A stretch of DNA of 21,790 nt from Planctomycetales bacterium (GTDB lineage Bacteria; Planctomycetota; SBBH01): the NCBI GenBank assembly GCA_005239795.1, contig SBBH01000260.1, forward strand, positions 1 to 21,790, read 5' to 3'. Of this stretch, positions 1-7,099 are shown in pieces. The notes below the pieces were generated by a model that saw only the letters and a list, made by a program, of their open reading frames with translations, searched no databases and was not told where the DNA came from. How positions within the stretch are numbered: position 1 is the first letter of the stretch; every line of letters begins with the position of its first letter. A program made the position numbers and the translations under genes.

Positions 1-531
1 AAGAAACGCCGTTCCTACGAAAAGAAGAAAAATGTGATGATTGAGCAACCCTGCCGCGCCGGCCAAAACCAGGGCCAGCATCCTCCCCGCCGAAGGAGCT
101 GCCAAAAGACGCCAGGAACTCCACAAAAACAGGATGAACGTCAACGCCACAAGCGCGTAGCTTTCGTGGAGAACGGCAACGAACCAGAACGTGTGAGAAA
201 CCCCCAGCGCGCCGCAGGACAGCGCCGCGGCGGGAAATCCCATCCCCACCCCCGTCAGGAAGCACGCCAGACAGAAAAGTGCAGAGGCCGCTAAAAAAGC
301 GCATGCCAGGTTCTGGGTCCAGGGATGCTCACAAGGGAGGTGGCCGAAGATCCAGCCGACGACTCCCGTGAGGCCGTGCCCCCCTCCTGTGACAAAATCG
401 AACTCTCCTTCGTAGGCGACGCGGCTCAGACGGGCCGAATCCCCCCACTGCATGTCCGGAGCGAGATGATAGAGGTAGAAAAGGAAAAACGCGCCGCCGA
501 GCGCCAGAGGCCCCCTCCAACCGCGGCGCAT
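1..531 (-). CDS. DUF2723-like multi-spanning membrane protein (partial, 3' end outside window)
   Basis: The minus strand is open from an ATG at 531 to the left edge, giving 177 residues without a stop. The N-terminus has one hydrophobic segment (about residues 8-24), then a loop with MQWGDSARLS and a Gly/His-rich stretch, then hydrophobic segments near residues 75-100, 105-140 and 150-177. The order, a helix followed by a GDS motif, a GGGHGLTG-like stretch, 'HPWTQNL' and more helices, resembles DUF2723 (GT-C-fold, TMEM260-like) proteins, whose members carry GDSGEF and a Pro-rich HPPGYP-like motif; the His/Pro part is only partly preserved here. An in-frame GTG at 552 is an alternative start seven codons upstream; neither has a strong Shine-Dalgarno. 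It diverges from argS. Role is inferred to be glycosyl transfer or another envelope function. I am sure it is a membrane-protein gene, less so of the family. Confidence 0.7.
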   Translation of the reverse strand, partial: MRRGWRGPLALGGAFFLFYLYHLAPDMQWGDSARLSRVAYEGEFDFVTGGGHGLTGVVGWIFGHLPCEHPWTQNLACAFLAASALFCLACFLTGVGMGFPAAALSCGALGVSHTFWFVAVLHESYALVALTFILFLWSSWRLLAAPSAGRMLALVLAGAAGLLNHHIFLLFVGTAFL

Positions 532-564
532 CTCACCAGGAGGGTTTTTCACTGAGGCATCATA

Positions 565-592
565 GTTATGAGACAGGGGTCATGAGTCATGA
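565..592. repeat. Degenerate heptamer tandem repeat (4 units) at argS 5' end
   Basis: Four consecutive 7-bp units read gttatga, gacaggg, gtcatga, gtcatga on the + strand. They lie between the divergent DUF2723-like gene and argS and run across an alternative argS start at 582. The units share the GTcATGA theme of the tract at 2329-2401. They may add a spurious N-terminal extension to argS. Confidence 0.7.
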
Positions 593-611
593 GTTTTCCT
601 ATACTGGCGCG

Positions 612-2318
612 ATGCCTTCGGCCACGCGGCTCATCGCAGAGACGCTTTCAGGGCCGACAGGGATTTCTCCCGACGAGATCGAGAAAAACCTCGAAATCCC
701 CCCGGACGAGACGCTGGGGGAATATGCCCTTCCCTGTTTCCCCTTCGCCAAAACAACCAAGAAGGCGCCGGCCGCGATCGCCCAGGAATGGGCGCGGAAC
801 TTCGCCCCTTCCGGGATCGTCGCCGGCGTGAAATCAGCCGGACCCTACCTGAACCTCTCCGTCGAGCGGGGGCGCTTCGCCGAGGCAGTCCTCTCTGAAA
901 TCAACCGCCAGGGAGAGCGCTACGGGGGATCGGAATCTGGCCGCGGCCGCACAGCCATTGTGGAATACGCCTCTCCCAATATCGCTAAAACCTTCGCCGT
1001 CCATCATATCCGCTCGACCGTGATCGGCAACGCCCTGGCGAATCTCCACGCCGCCTGCGGCTGGAAAACGATCCGGATCAACCACCTGGGCGACTGGGGC
1101 ACCCAGTTCGGAACGCTTCTGGTGGCTTACCGGAAATGGGGAGACGAGACCCTGCTCGAGCGCCCCGATGCCGTCCGTGTCCTCATGGACCTCTACACCC
1201 GGTTCAACAAGGAGAAAAAGGAAAATCCCGCCCTCGAGAACGAAGCCCGCGCCGCTTTCTCGGCGCTGGAAAAAGGTGAGCCATCGGCGCACACCCTCTG
1301 GAATGCCTTTCGACAGGCCAGCCTCAAGGAATTCCAGACGATCTTCGACCGCCTCGGCATCCGCTTCGACGAGACGAAAGGCGAAAGCGACTGTGCCTCC
1401 CGATCGAACGAACTCATCCGGTGGCTCCAGGAAAAAGGGCTCGCCCGCGAAAGCGAAGGAGCTCTCATCGTGGATCTCTCGGACTTCAAGATGCCCCCGT
1501 GCCTCCTGCGCAAGGCCGACGAGTCAAGCCTTTACGCCACGCGGGACCTCATCACCGCGCGCGACCGACACGAGAAATATTGCTTCGACCGGATGCTCTA
1601 TGTTGTCGGGATGCCGCAGGAGCTCCATTTCCGACAGATCTTCAAGGTGCTTGAGCTCGCCGGATGCGGCTGGGTCTCAAACTGCCTGCATGTCCCGTTC
1701 GGCCACTACCAGGGGATGCGTACGCGCGAGGGGACCTTCATCCTCCTCGCCGAGGTCCTTGACGAAGCCGCCAAACGGACCGAGGTGAAGATCCGCGACG
1801 CCCTGCGCGAGGGGTTGGTCTCCCTCCCGGAAGGGGAGATCCCCACGGCGGCCGAGAAAGTGGGCGTCGGCGCGGTCGTCTTCAACGACTTGAAGACGCG
1901 CCGTATCAAGGATGTGATCTTCGACTGGGACGACCTCCTGAATTTTCAGGGCCGGACCGGCCCCTACGTCCAGTATGCCCATGCGCGGATCTCGGGGATC
2001 CTCCGAAAGGCGCCGGCGCCCGTCCGAACCGACGCCGACGCGTCTGCGCTCGTCCACAATGCGGAGGTGAGACTCCTTAAAAACCTCGCCGATCTCCCCC
2101 GCCAGGTGGAACGGGCCGTGGCGGACGCCGAGCCGTCCTACGTGGCGACGGCGCTTCTGGATCTGGCGAAAGCGTTCAGCCAGTTCTACCAGGAATGCCC
2201 CGTAATCCAGGCGGACGCGGCCGTCCAGGCGGCGCGCCTTCGCCTCGCCGATGCGACGCGCCTGGCGCTCAAGTCAGGATTGACGCTCCTAGGGATTCAA
2301 GCCCCTGACAAAATGTAA
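612..2318 (+). CDS. argS: Arginyl-tRNA synthetase
   Basis: Class I aminoacyl-tRNA synthetase that charges tRNA-Arg in the cytoplasm. From the ATG at 612 it is 568 residues, normal for the family. The N-terminal Arg-tRNA-synthetase domain (about 1-95) is followed by the catalytic core, with SPNIAKTFAVHHIRS at about 121-135 in the HIGH position, then INHLGDWGTQFG, the KMSKS-equivalent region FGHYQGMRTREG, and a C-terminal DALR anticodon-binding domain with GRTGPYVQYAHARI. The signature region reads A-V-H-H where many ArgRSs have H-V/A-G-H. An in-frame ATG at 582 would add ten residues (MSHEFSYTGA), but these are encoded by heptamer repeat sequence and do not look like the family, so I prefer 612; neither start has a clear Shine-Dalgarno. 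The gene is convergent with rsfS. Confidence 0.95.
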   Translation: MPSATRLIAETLSGPTGISPDEIEKNLEIPPDETLGEYALPCFPFAKTTKKAPAAIAQEWARNFAPSGIVAGVKSAGPYLNLSVERGRFAEAVLSEINRQGERYGGSESGRGRTAIVEYASPNIAKTFAVHHIRSTVIGNALANLHAACGWKTIRINHLGDWGTQFGTLLVAYRKWGDETLLERPDAVRVLMDLYTRFNKEKKENPALENEARAAFSALEKGEPSAHTLWNAFRQASLKEFQTIFDRLGIRFDETKGESDCASRSNELIRWLQEKGLARESEGALIVDLSDFKMPPCLLRKADESSLYATRDLITARDRHEKYCFDRMLYVVGMPQELHFRQIFKVLELAGCGWVSNCLHVPFGHYQGMRTREGTFILLAEVLDEAAKRTEVKIRDALREGLVSLPEGEIPTAAEKVGVGAVVFNDLKTRRIKDVIFDWDDLLNFQGRTGPYVQYAHARISGILRKAPAPVRTDADASALVHNAEVRLLKNLADLPRQVERAVADAEPSYVATALLDLAKAFSQFYQECPVIQADAAVQAARLRLADATRLALKSGLTLLGIQAPDKM

Positions 2319-2328
2319 AGTGCAGTTC

Positions 2329-2401
2329 GTCATGGGTCATGCGATATGCGTCATGCGTAATGGCCCAAACAACACATGACTCATGACACGTGACGCGTGA
2401 C
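2329..2401. repeat. Two opposed heptamer repeat tracts forming an imperfect inverted repeat between argS and rsfS
   Basis: Units at 2329-2363 are gtcatgg, gtcatgc, gatatgc, gtcatgc, gtaatgg. After a 10-bp spacer, units at 2374-2401 are acatgac, tcatgac, acgtgac, gcgtgac, whose reverse complements again begin GTCA. The two arms can therefore pair imperfectly into a long hairpin between two convergent genes. The right arm also encodes the last residues (VTRHVS) and the TGA stop of rsfS. A bidirectional terminator role is possible but no T-tract is present. Confidence 0.8.
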
Positions 2402-2797
2402 GAAAATTGCTGCGACGTCGATCCTCGGTACATCTCCCCACAGCATCTCGAGATCGTAGTAGGCGCGCGTCTGAGGCAGGAACAGATGCACCACGAAATC
2501 TCCCGCGTCGAGGAGAATCCATCCGCTCTTGGGGGTTCCTTCGATCCCGCGGGCGGGTCTTCCACAGCGCTTCAGGGCCCGGTCGATCTCATCGGCGATC
2601 GCCTTCAACTGGCGGCCGCTTTGGACTGTGGCGATGACAAGGTAATCGATGAATGTCGCGCGGCGGGTATCGAGGACCACGATCGACTCCCCCTTCTTGT
2701 CGTCGATGACCTGCACGCAGACGCGGACTTTCTCAAACGCCTCGTGAAACTCCGTTGATTCCTGCTGGCCGCTCTTCCCCCCTTTTGCCCCGGCCAT
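2381..2797 (-). CDS. rsfS: Ribosomal silencing factor RsfS (Iojap/YbeB)
   Basis: Small cytoplasmic factor that binds ribosomal protein L14 and blocks subunit joining when nutrients are short. The 138-residue product has the family core: a DTRRATFIDYLVIATVQSG stretch, a basic GRPARGIEG loop, GWILLDAGDFVVHLF, and RAYYDLEMLWGDVPRI near the end. I chose the ATG at 2797; a GTG at 2806 overlaps the TAG of the upstream kinase gene by one base and would add three residues. The last six residues come from heptamer repeat DNA, so the native C-terminus was probably slightly different. It is the last gene of the HDOD/kinase unit; rsfS is more often found next to nadD, so this placement is unusual. Confidence 0.93.
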   Translation of the reverse strand: MAGAKGGKSGQQESTEFHEAFEKVRVCVQVIDDKKGESIVVLDTRRATFIDYLVIATVQSGRQLKAIADEIDRALKRCGRPARGIEGTPKSGWILLDAGDFVVHLFLPQTRAYYDLEMLWGDVPRIDVAAIFVTRHVS

Positions 2798-2805
2798 GGT
2801 CTTCA

Positions 2806-4371
2806 CTAAAGCGGTAGGGAGAAGCCGAATGTGCTCCCTTTTCCCTCCGTGCTTCGGACCCAGACTTTGCCGCCGTGCATCTCGACGATGTGCTTGACGA
2901 TCGCCAGACCCAGCCCCGTCCCCTCGATCTGGGCGGTCGTGGCCGAATCGACGCGATGGAACTTGTCCCAGATAAACGGGAGATGCTTCTCAGGAATCCC
3001 CACGCCCGTGTCGGCGACCTCGAACCGAACCTCCTGCCCCTCGGTCCAGATCTTGACGACGGCATTCCCTCCGGCTGGCGAGTATTTCATGGCGTTGGAG
3101 AGATAGTTCTCGATCACCTCGCGGATTTTGGCGCGATCCGCCTCGGGCTCCGGAAGCGGGTCCTGGACATCGAAGCGGAGCTTGACCTTCGGATTGCGGG
3201 ACTGCACCAGGAGCGCCACCTCCTGCGCCAGGTTTGCCAGATCCACAGGGGCAGGCTCCAAATGGACGCGCCCCGACTCCAGCCGCGAGAGATCCAAGAG
3301 GTCCGTCACGAGGGCGTTCAAACGCTTGGCGCCGGCGTCCACGATCTTGACGAGTTCGCGTTGCTCCTCGTTCAAGGCATCCCCCTGCAGTCCCAGCAAT
3401 TCGCTCCCCCCCAGGATGGCGGTGAGCGGGGTCTTGAGCTCGTGTGAGACCGTGTGCACGAAGGCCGACTTCATGTCGTCCAGCTCCCGGAGCTTCACCA
3501 CCTCGCGGCTCAGGCTCAGGTCGCGGATCACGAAGAGCACCCCCATCGGCTGGTCGGCGGCGGAAGCCAACAGGCTGCTTGTGATCCCCAGATGGAAGGC
3601 TGTCTTTTCGTCGAGCCTTTGCTCATACTCGAAATCGGTCGCCTCCTGCCCCTGCAGGGTGTTCAGAATCAGCGATTCCAGCACCTGCGCGAAGGCATGG
3701 GGAAACGCCTCCTTGTAGGAACACCCCAGGATCTCATTGCGAGTGACGCGGCATTGGAACTCGAGATTCCGATTGCAGGCCAAAACCTTATCGTCGCGGC
3801 CGATGGCGAGAATCGCCAAGGGGACGCTCTCCAGGATGTTGTCCACGAGGTCCCGAAGCTGCCGGGTCTGCTCCTCGCGGCGGAGACTCTCGATCGAGAA
3901 AGCGACCACCCGCGCGAGATTCTCCATGGCCTGCAAGAGGATGCGGCTCGACTGTCCCTCGTCGAAGGCCACCCAGGCCAAGACCAGCGCATAGGAATGG
4001 TCGTGCGTTCCCACCGGGATCAGGATGAGAGAGCGCATCTCTTGTCCGGCGACGCGCCCGCCCTCCCAGGGAACGAGGACCGGCTGGGAGCTTTTCAGAG
4101 CCCAGCGGGCAAGCCCTTCGTTGACTGGCGCTCCGATCTCCTCGGGGCGCTTGCCGGCTGTCCAACGCGTGTGACCGTCAGCCTGGACCTCGAAGATTTG
4201 ATAAATCTCAAACCGCAGGAGGTCGCGCAGGATCTTCTCGAGAATCTCCAGGCATGCCGGGACCGAACGCGCGGCGCTGATCTCGACCGACCGCCTGGAA
4301 AGATTCGTGAAAAGATCGAAAACCTCGTAGAGGACGGTGGTGTCATGGCCTTGAGGAGCGTCAGAAGCCAT
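2806..4371 (-). CDS. Sensor histidine kinase (GAF-PAS-HisKA-HATPase_c), no membrane segment
   Basis: 521-residue two-component sensor kinase. A GAF-like region spans about 35-165, a PAS domain about 175-290, and the dimerisation/phospho-acceptor helix carries FVHTVSHELKTPL with the likely phosphorylated His310. The ATPase domain shows the N box (ENYLSNAMKYS, Asn426), G1 (DTGVGIP from Asp454) and G2 (GTGLGLA, 484-490). All catalytic boxes are intact. No transmembrane helix or signal peptide is visible, so it should sense a cytoplasmic signal. The ATG at 4371 overlaps the TAA of the HDOD gene (TAATG), implying translational coupling. No response regulator gene lies nearby, so its partner is probably elsewhere. 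Confidence 0.93.
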   Translation of the reverse strand: MASDAPQGHDTTVLYEVFDLFTNLSRRSVEISAARSVPACLEILEKILRDLLRFEIYQIFEVQADGHTRWTAGKRPEEIGAPVNEGLARWALKSSQPVLVPWEGGRVAGQEMRSLILIPVGTHDHSYALVLAWVAFDEGQSSRILLQAMENLARVVAFSIESLRREEQTRQLRDLVDNILESVPLAILAIGRDDKVLACNRNLEFQCRVTRNEILGCSYKEAFPHAFAQVLESLILNTLQGQEATDFEYEQRLDEKTAFHLGITSSLLASAADQPMGVLFVIRDLSLSREVVKLRELDDMKSAFVHTVSHELKTPLTAILGGSELLGLQGDALNEEQRELVKIVDAGAKRLNALVTDLLDLSRLESGRVHLEPAPVDLANLAQEVALLVQSRNPKVKLRFDVQDPLPEPEADRAKIREVIENYLSNAMKYSPAGGNAVVKIWTEGQEVRFEVADTGVGIPEKHLPFIWDKFHRVDSATTAQIEGTGLGLAIVKHIVEMHGGKVWVRSTEGKGSTFGFSLPL

Positions 4372-5234
4372 TATTGCGTCACCATTTCAATGAACTCCTC
4401 GGTCTGCTCGACGCGGTCCAACATCTCCTTCATGCACTGGTCCAGAACCTCGCGCGTCAGCCCCAGCTCTCGCCAGGAGGCCTCGTCGACCACGGGGATC
4501 CGCATATCGCCGCCGGAGCCCAGGCCCAACGCCCGCGCCAGGATATCGGCCACATGGACGATCATCACAAGGCGGCGGTGCTGATGGCTCAAATCCGGCT
4601 GGTGGTGCATCCGAACCGACGCCGCGATCGATTCAGGAAAATTCCACCTCTGGGAAAGCCATCCCCCGATGTGGGCGTGTGTGGTGCCGATCGTTTCCTG
4701 TTCCGCCTCAACAACGAGGCAGTTCTTTTCCACCACCGTCTTCATCACTGCCTCGAATTCCTCCTTAAAGAAATGGATGGTCATGAGCTTGCCAATGTCA
4801 TGCAGGAGGCCCGAAACAAAGGCGTCCTCCGCCTCCGCCGGCAAGCGCAGAATCTTAGCCAGGGAGTCGCTCGCAATCGCCGTCGCCACCGAATGGGCCC
4901 AGAAGGAGGCGACTGAAAACGCGCCATGGCGCGCTGGAAGAGCTCCCAGGACCGACGCAGTGAGCGTCAGGTTCCTGACGCGGTTAAACCCCAGGATCAC
5001 GATGGCGCGTGTGACGCTGTTGACACGCTGGGGAAAACCGTAGAACGACGAGTTGACGAGTTTTAGGACCTTGGCGGTCAAGGCCTGGTCCTCAGAGATG
5101 ACGCGCCCCACTGCCGCCGCCGAGACGCGCGGGTCGCGCACCATCTCGCTCACGCGCGTCACCACGACCGACAGGGTCGGAAGATCCCTGCCATCCTCGA
5201 CGATCCTCTGGATCTGCTCGGGATCGCGCAGCAT
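4371..5234 (-). CDS. HDOD domain protein
   Basis: 287-residue protein of the HDOD family, non-enzymatic relatives of HD phosphohydrolases used as signalling or output modules. Visible features are the HDOD N-terminal block with LKLVNSSFYGFPQRVNSVTRAIVILGF (61-83 region) and the HDIGK motif with His145-Asp146. I placed the start at the ATG at 5234, four bases after the TGA of the upstream gene; an earlier in-frame start at 5297 would overlap that gene by about 60 bp and adds an Arg/Pro-rich stretch unlike the family. The gene is coupled to the downstream histidine kinase, suggesting one signalling pathway that responds to an internal state. Confidence 0.9.
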   Translation of the reverse strand: MLRDPEQIQRIVEDGRDLPTLSVVVTRVSEMVRDPRVSAAAVGRVISEDQALTAKVLKLVNSSFYGFPQRVNSVTRAIVILGFNRVRNLTLTASVLGALPARHGAFSVASFWAHSVATAIASDSLAKILRLPAEAEDAFVSGLLHDIGKLMTIHFFKEEFEAVMKTVVEKNCLVVEAEQETIGTTHAHIGGWLSQRWNFPESIAASVRMHHQPDLSHQHRRLVMIVHVADILARALGLGSGGDMRIPVVDEASWRELGLTREVLDQCMKEMLDRVEQTEEFIEMVTQ

Positions 5235-5238
5235 GCGG

Positions 5239-5562
5239 TCAGGAGGAAACGCGCCGAAGGGCCGCCAGGTGCGACTTGGCAAGCGCCCGTATCTCATTCA
5301 TGAGGGGATTCCCTTCCGTCCCTGCGAATTTCCGGGTCAGGACCGTCTCAATGCGCGTTTCGATGTCCGAGTTCTCCGGGGCCGCCTCCGACGCCTCCTC
5401 CAGGACCTCCACAAAGGAGACGCCTCCGGCGCGCATCCGGATCAGGATCCTGGCATCGAGGCAGTCACCCGCCTTCGCGAGCGGCCTGCCCGAGCGGTCC
5501 GCCACATCCTGGGCGAGGATCATCCCCTCCTTGAGTGCTTCGATCGGAAGGCGCGCGGCCAT
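5239..5562 (-). CDS. Small protein resembling the N-terminal accessory domain of HD-GYP proteins
   Basis: 107-residue protein from the ATG at 5562 (a TTG at 5571 would add three residues). The first 50 residues read like the short module that often precedes HD-GYP or HDOD domains: a conserved LKEGMILAQDV segment, then D-x-x-GRPLAKAGDCLDARILI and a Gly-containing turn 'RAGGVSFVEV'. The C-terminal half is charged and probably helical. It is the first gene of the unit that continues into the HDOD protein four bases after its stop, so it may work as a separate sensory or partner subunit of that protein. Family assignment is by pattern only. Confidence 0.75.
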   Translation of the reverse strand: MAARLPIEALKEGMILAQDVADRSGRPLAKAGDCLDARILIRMRAGGVSFVEVLEEASEAAPENSDIETRIETVLTRKFAGTEGNPLMNEIRALAKSHLAALRRVSS

Positions 5563-5645
5563 CTTTTGCAATCATATACGAGTTTTCCCTGGATTGTGCC
5601 TCTCTTCTTCTTGCGCCCGGCCTCTTCTCAGGTTTCAATAGGAGC

Positions 5646-5981
5646 ATGAAACCAGCATCCAAAAAGAAACAGCCCCCTTTCGATGTCTATGGCCTGCTCT
5701 TGGCGGTGCGGGTCCGCAAAGAGCCGGGATCACAGCCGGAGGTGCTCTGCCCCAAAGGGGGGACGCTCTTCTATGGGGACGTGTTCGTGACCGGAGATGG
5801 ATACGACACCGACGCCAAGGAGTTCCGCCGTATGCCCTCCGTGGGGTCGGTCGTCACCTTTGAGGAAAGCGGCGAGCATGTCGAGGGGCACTACTTCTTC
5901 ATGAACGACCAGGAGTACCGGGTGATCCACCTCGACTCGGTCATCGTTTCGTTCCCCCATCCCGACGAAACGACGTCTTAA
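5646..5981 (+). CDS. Conserved-looking hypothetical protein, 111 residues
   Basis: I do not recognise a family. The ATG at 5646 is preceded by AGGAG, though only one base separates them. After a basic N-terminus (KPASKKKQ) the product is soluble, rich in Gly, Val and acidic residues, with alternating hydrophobic patterns suggesting a small all-beta fold (FDVYGLLLAVRVRK, then YRVIHLDSVIVSFPH at the end). There is no Cys pair, signal peptide or transmembrane helix; a C in EVLCPKGG is single. It diverges from the HD-GYP-N/HDOD unit, with 83 bp between, and converges on the AhpD-like gene. Coding is supported by the absence of a competing open frame on the other strand and by high third-position GC. 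Confidence 0.7.
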   Translation: MKPASKKKQPPFDVYGLLLAVRVRKEPGSQPEVLCPKGGTLFYGDVFVTGDGYDTDAKEFRRMPSVGSVVTFEESGEHVEGHYFFMNDQEYRVIHLDSVIVSFPHPDETTS

Positions 5982-5986
5982 AAGAA

Positions 5987-6021
5987 GTGCTGAGAACTGA
6001 GTCCTGGGTGCTGAGTATCCT
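5987..6021. repeat. Degenerate heptamer tandem repeat (5 units) between convergent genes
   Basis: Five 7-bp units: gtgctga, gaactga, gtcctgg, gtgctga, gtatcct. They fill the 39-bp gap between the hypothetical gene at 5646-5981 and the AhpD-like gene and run just into the latter's stop codon. The unit is a variant of the GTnnTGA theme seen in the other tracts. Confidence 0.7.
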
Positions 6022-6028
6022 TACTCAG
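6011..6028. terminator. Short hairpin at a convergent junction, possible terminator
   Basis: CTGAGTA and TACTCAG form a 7-bp perfect stem around a TCCT loop. It overlaps the heptamer tract and the stop codon of the minus-strand gene. There is no T-run on either side, so factor-independent termination is only a possibility. Confidence 0.3.
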
Positions 6029-7007
6029 GATTCGCAACTTCCGATTGCCCCTTCTTCTGCCGCTCCTCGGGCGGGAAATACCCAGAGTCCGGATAGTCCA
6101 GCCCATAGGCATCGGCCATCCTGTTGAAAAAGGCGAAAAGCGCCGTCTCGAATGACGCCTCAAAGATCTGCTCGTCGGTCCAACCGGCTTGGCGCAGGGC
6201 TTCCACGTCGGCGTCCCGCACGCGCGCAGGCTCCAGGGTCAGTTTTCTCACGTAGGCCAGAAGCGCCTTCTCCTTGGGGGCGAGCGCATCGCTTTCTAGG
6301 TCGTCCCGGGCGAGCGCATCCGCCAGCTTTTCGTCCCCTCCCTGCAACTGCAGGAAGTTCCCGTGCGAACCCAGCCCGTAGCGGCAGGCATTGAGCGCCG
6401 AGACGTAGCTGGCGATCGTCTCCTTGGTCTTGCAGTCTAAAAATCCGGGCTGAAAATGGGCCTTCAGGACGAGATCCCCCATCTCCCGCATCAGCTCCGG
6501 CCTCAAACTCATCGTCTTGAGAATGTTGGCCATACGCTTCGGGGCCTTTCCGTAAACGGCGGCCGCCTTCGGATCATCGACATCCACCCATTGGATCCGG
6601 GGCGTGCGGACGGCTTTTTCCAAAAGCGAGCGGATCTCATCGACGGCAGCACCTTGTCCCACGAGTTCGCGCCGGCGGTTGTAGACAAGCGCCAGAGGGG
6701 TCTTGTCGACGCCGTGCTGTCGGGCCGCCGGGTCGTCGATGGAAGCAAGCTGCACAAGGCGCACCGCCGCGCGGTCCTCCCGAAGGATCGGGCCGCAGAG
6801 CCCCTCCACGAATCCCACCTCGAGGGTCTGGTCCGGACGGTAGAAAAAAACCACCGTGGCGCGGTCCGGTTCCAAACGATCGACAAGCGCCGCTTCCTCC
6901 CCTTGCGAAAGGACGGGGATCTCCCCGATGCCCCCTCCTCCACCTCCCCACGCGGCCATGGCGAACGCGAGCATCAGAGCCGCCAAAGGCCATTTTCTTC
7001 GCGGCAC
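6021..7007 (-). CDS. Secreted thioredoxin-like / AhpD-like (carboxymuconolactone decarboxylase fold) fusion protein
   Basis: 328 residues from the GTG at 7007, which has a strong AAGGAGG at good spacing. An N-terminal signal peptide (PRRKWPLAALMLAFAMAAW) is followed by a region (about 35-135) with a thioredoxin-like pattern: a VVFFYRP strand and a DKTPLALVY strand holding the cis-Pro, but no CxxC. Residues about 155-310 resemble AhpD-like peroxidase-related proteins, with KTKETIASYVSALNACRYGLGSH: Glu197, Cys208 and His215 are present, while the second Cys of CxxC is Gly211. Known AhpD uses the Cys pair, so a normal disulfide-based peroxidase activity is doubtful. The gene follows the fatty-acid oxidation gene, from which it is separated by an inserted element. 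The domain calls rest on pattern; periplasmic location is inferred. Confidence 0.75.
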   Translation of the reverse strand: MPRRKWPLAALMLAFAMAAWGGGGGGIGEIPVLSQGEEAALVDRLEPDRATVVFFYRPDQTLEVGFVEGLCGPILREDRAAVRLVQLASIDDPAARQHGVDKTPLALVYNRRRELVGQGAAVDEIRSLLEKAVRTPRIQWVDVDDPKAAAVYGKAPKRMANILKTMSLRPELMREMGDLVLKAHFQPGFLDCKTKETIASYVSALNACRYGLGSHGNFLQLQGGDEKLADALARDDLESDALAPKEKALLAYVRKLTLEPARVRDADVEALRQAGWTDEQIFEASFETALFAFFNRMADAYGLDYPDSGYFPPEERQKKGQSEVANPE

Positions 7008-7020
7008 ACACGCCTCCTTA

Positions 7021-7099
7021 GGATTCGCGCAAAAATAACTTCTGTCGTTGGCTGTTGTATCCGTTTCTTTCCTAACCTCTTTTATTTTTGCGCGAATCC
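7021..7099. mobile_element. 79-bp MITE-like element with long perfect terminal inverted repeats, flanked by TA
   Basis: The ends are perfect inverted repeats: GGATTCGCGCAAAAATAA at 7021-7038 and its reverse complement at 7082-7099. The symmetry extends through the flanking TTA/TAA (7018-7020 and 7100-7102), a 21-bp stem in all. A 43-bp non-coding core lies between. TA on both sides fits the TA target duplication of IS630/Tc1-mariner type elements. Removing the element and one TA leaves, on the minus strand, CACCGTTAAGGAGGCG, that is, a TAA stop for the upstream gene directly followed by the Shine-Dalgarno of the downstream gene. At present the element supplies the TAG stop of the fad gene. 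A structured RNA or regulatory hairpin is the alternative reading. Confidence 0.65.

Noticed and set aside
34..555. Two short plus-strand frames at the left edge
   Set aside because: Low-complexity Arg/Gln/Pro-rich products opposite the DUF2723-like membrane protein, whose helices make sense only on the minus strand.
565..592. CRISPR array
   Set aside because: Units are 7 bp in direct tandem with no spacers, and no cas genes are present.
3454..4584. Long plus-strand frame across the kinase/HDOD boundary
   Set aside because: Antisense to two genes with clear catalytic motifs; no Shine-Dalgarno and no domain.
7039..7081. A small gene or RNA inside the 79-bp element
   Set aside because: The 43-bp core has no ribosome-binding site or frame of useful length and no recognisable RNA fold beyond the terminal repeats.
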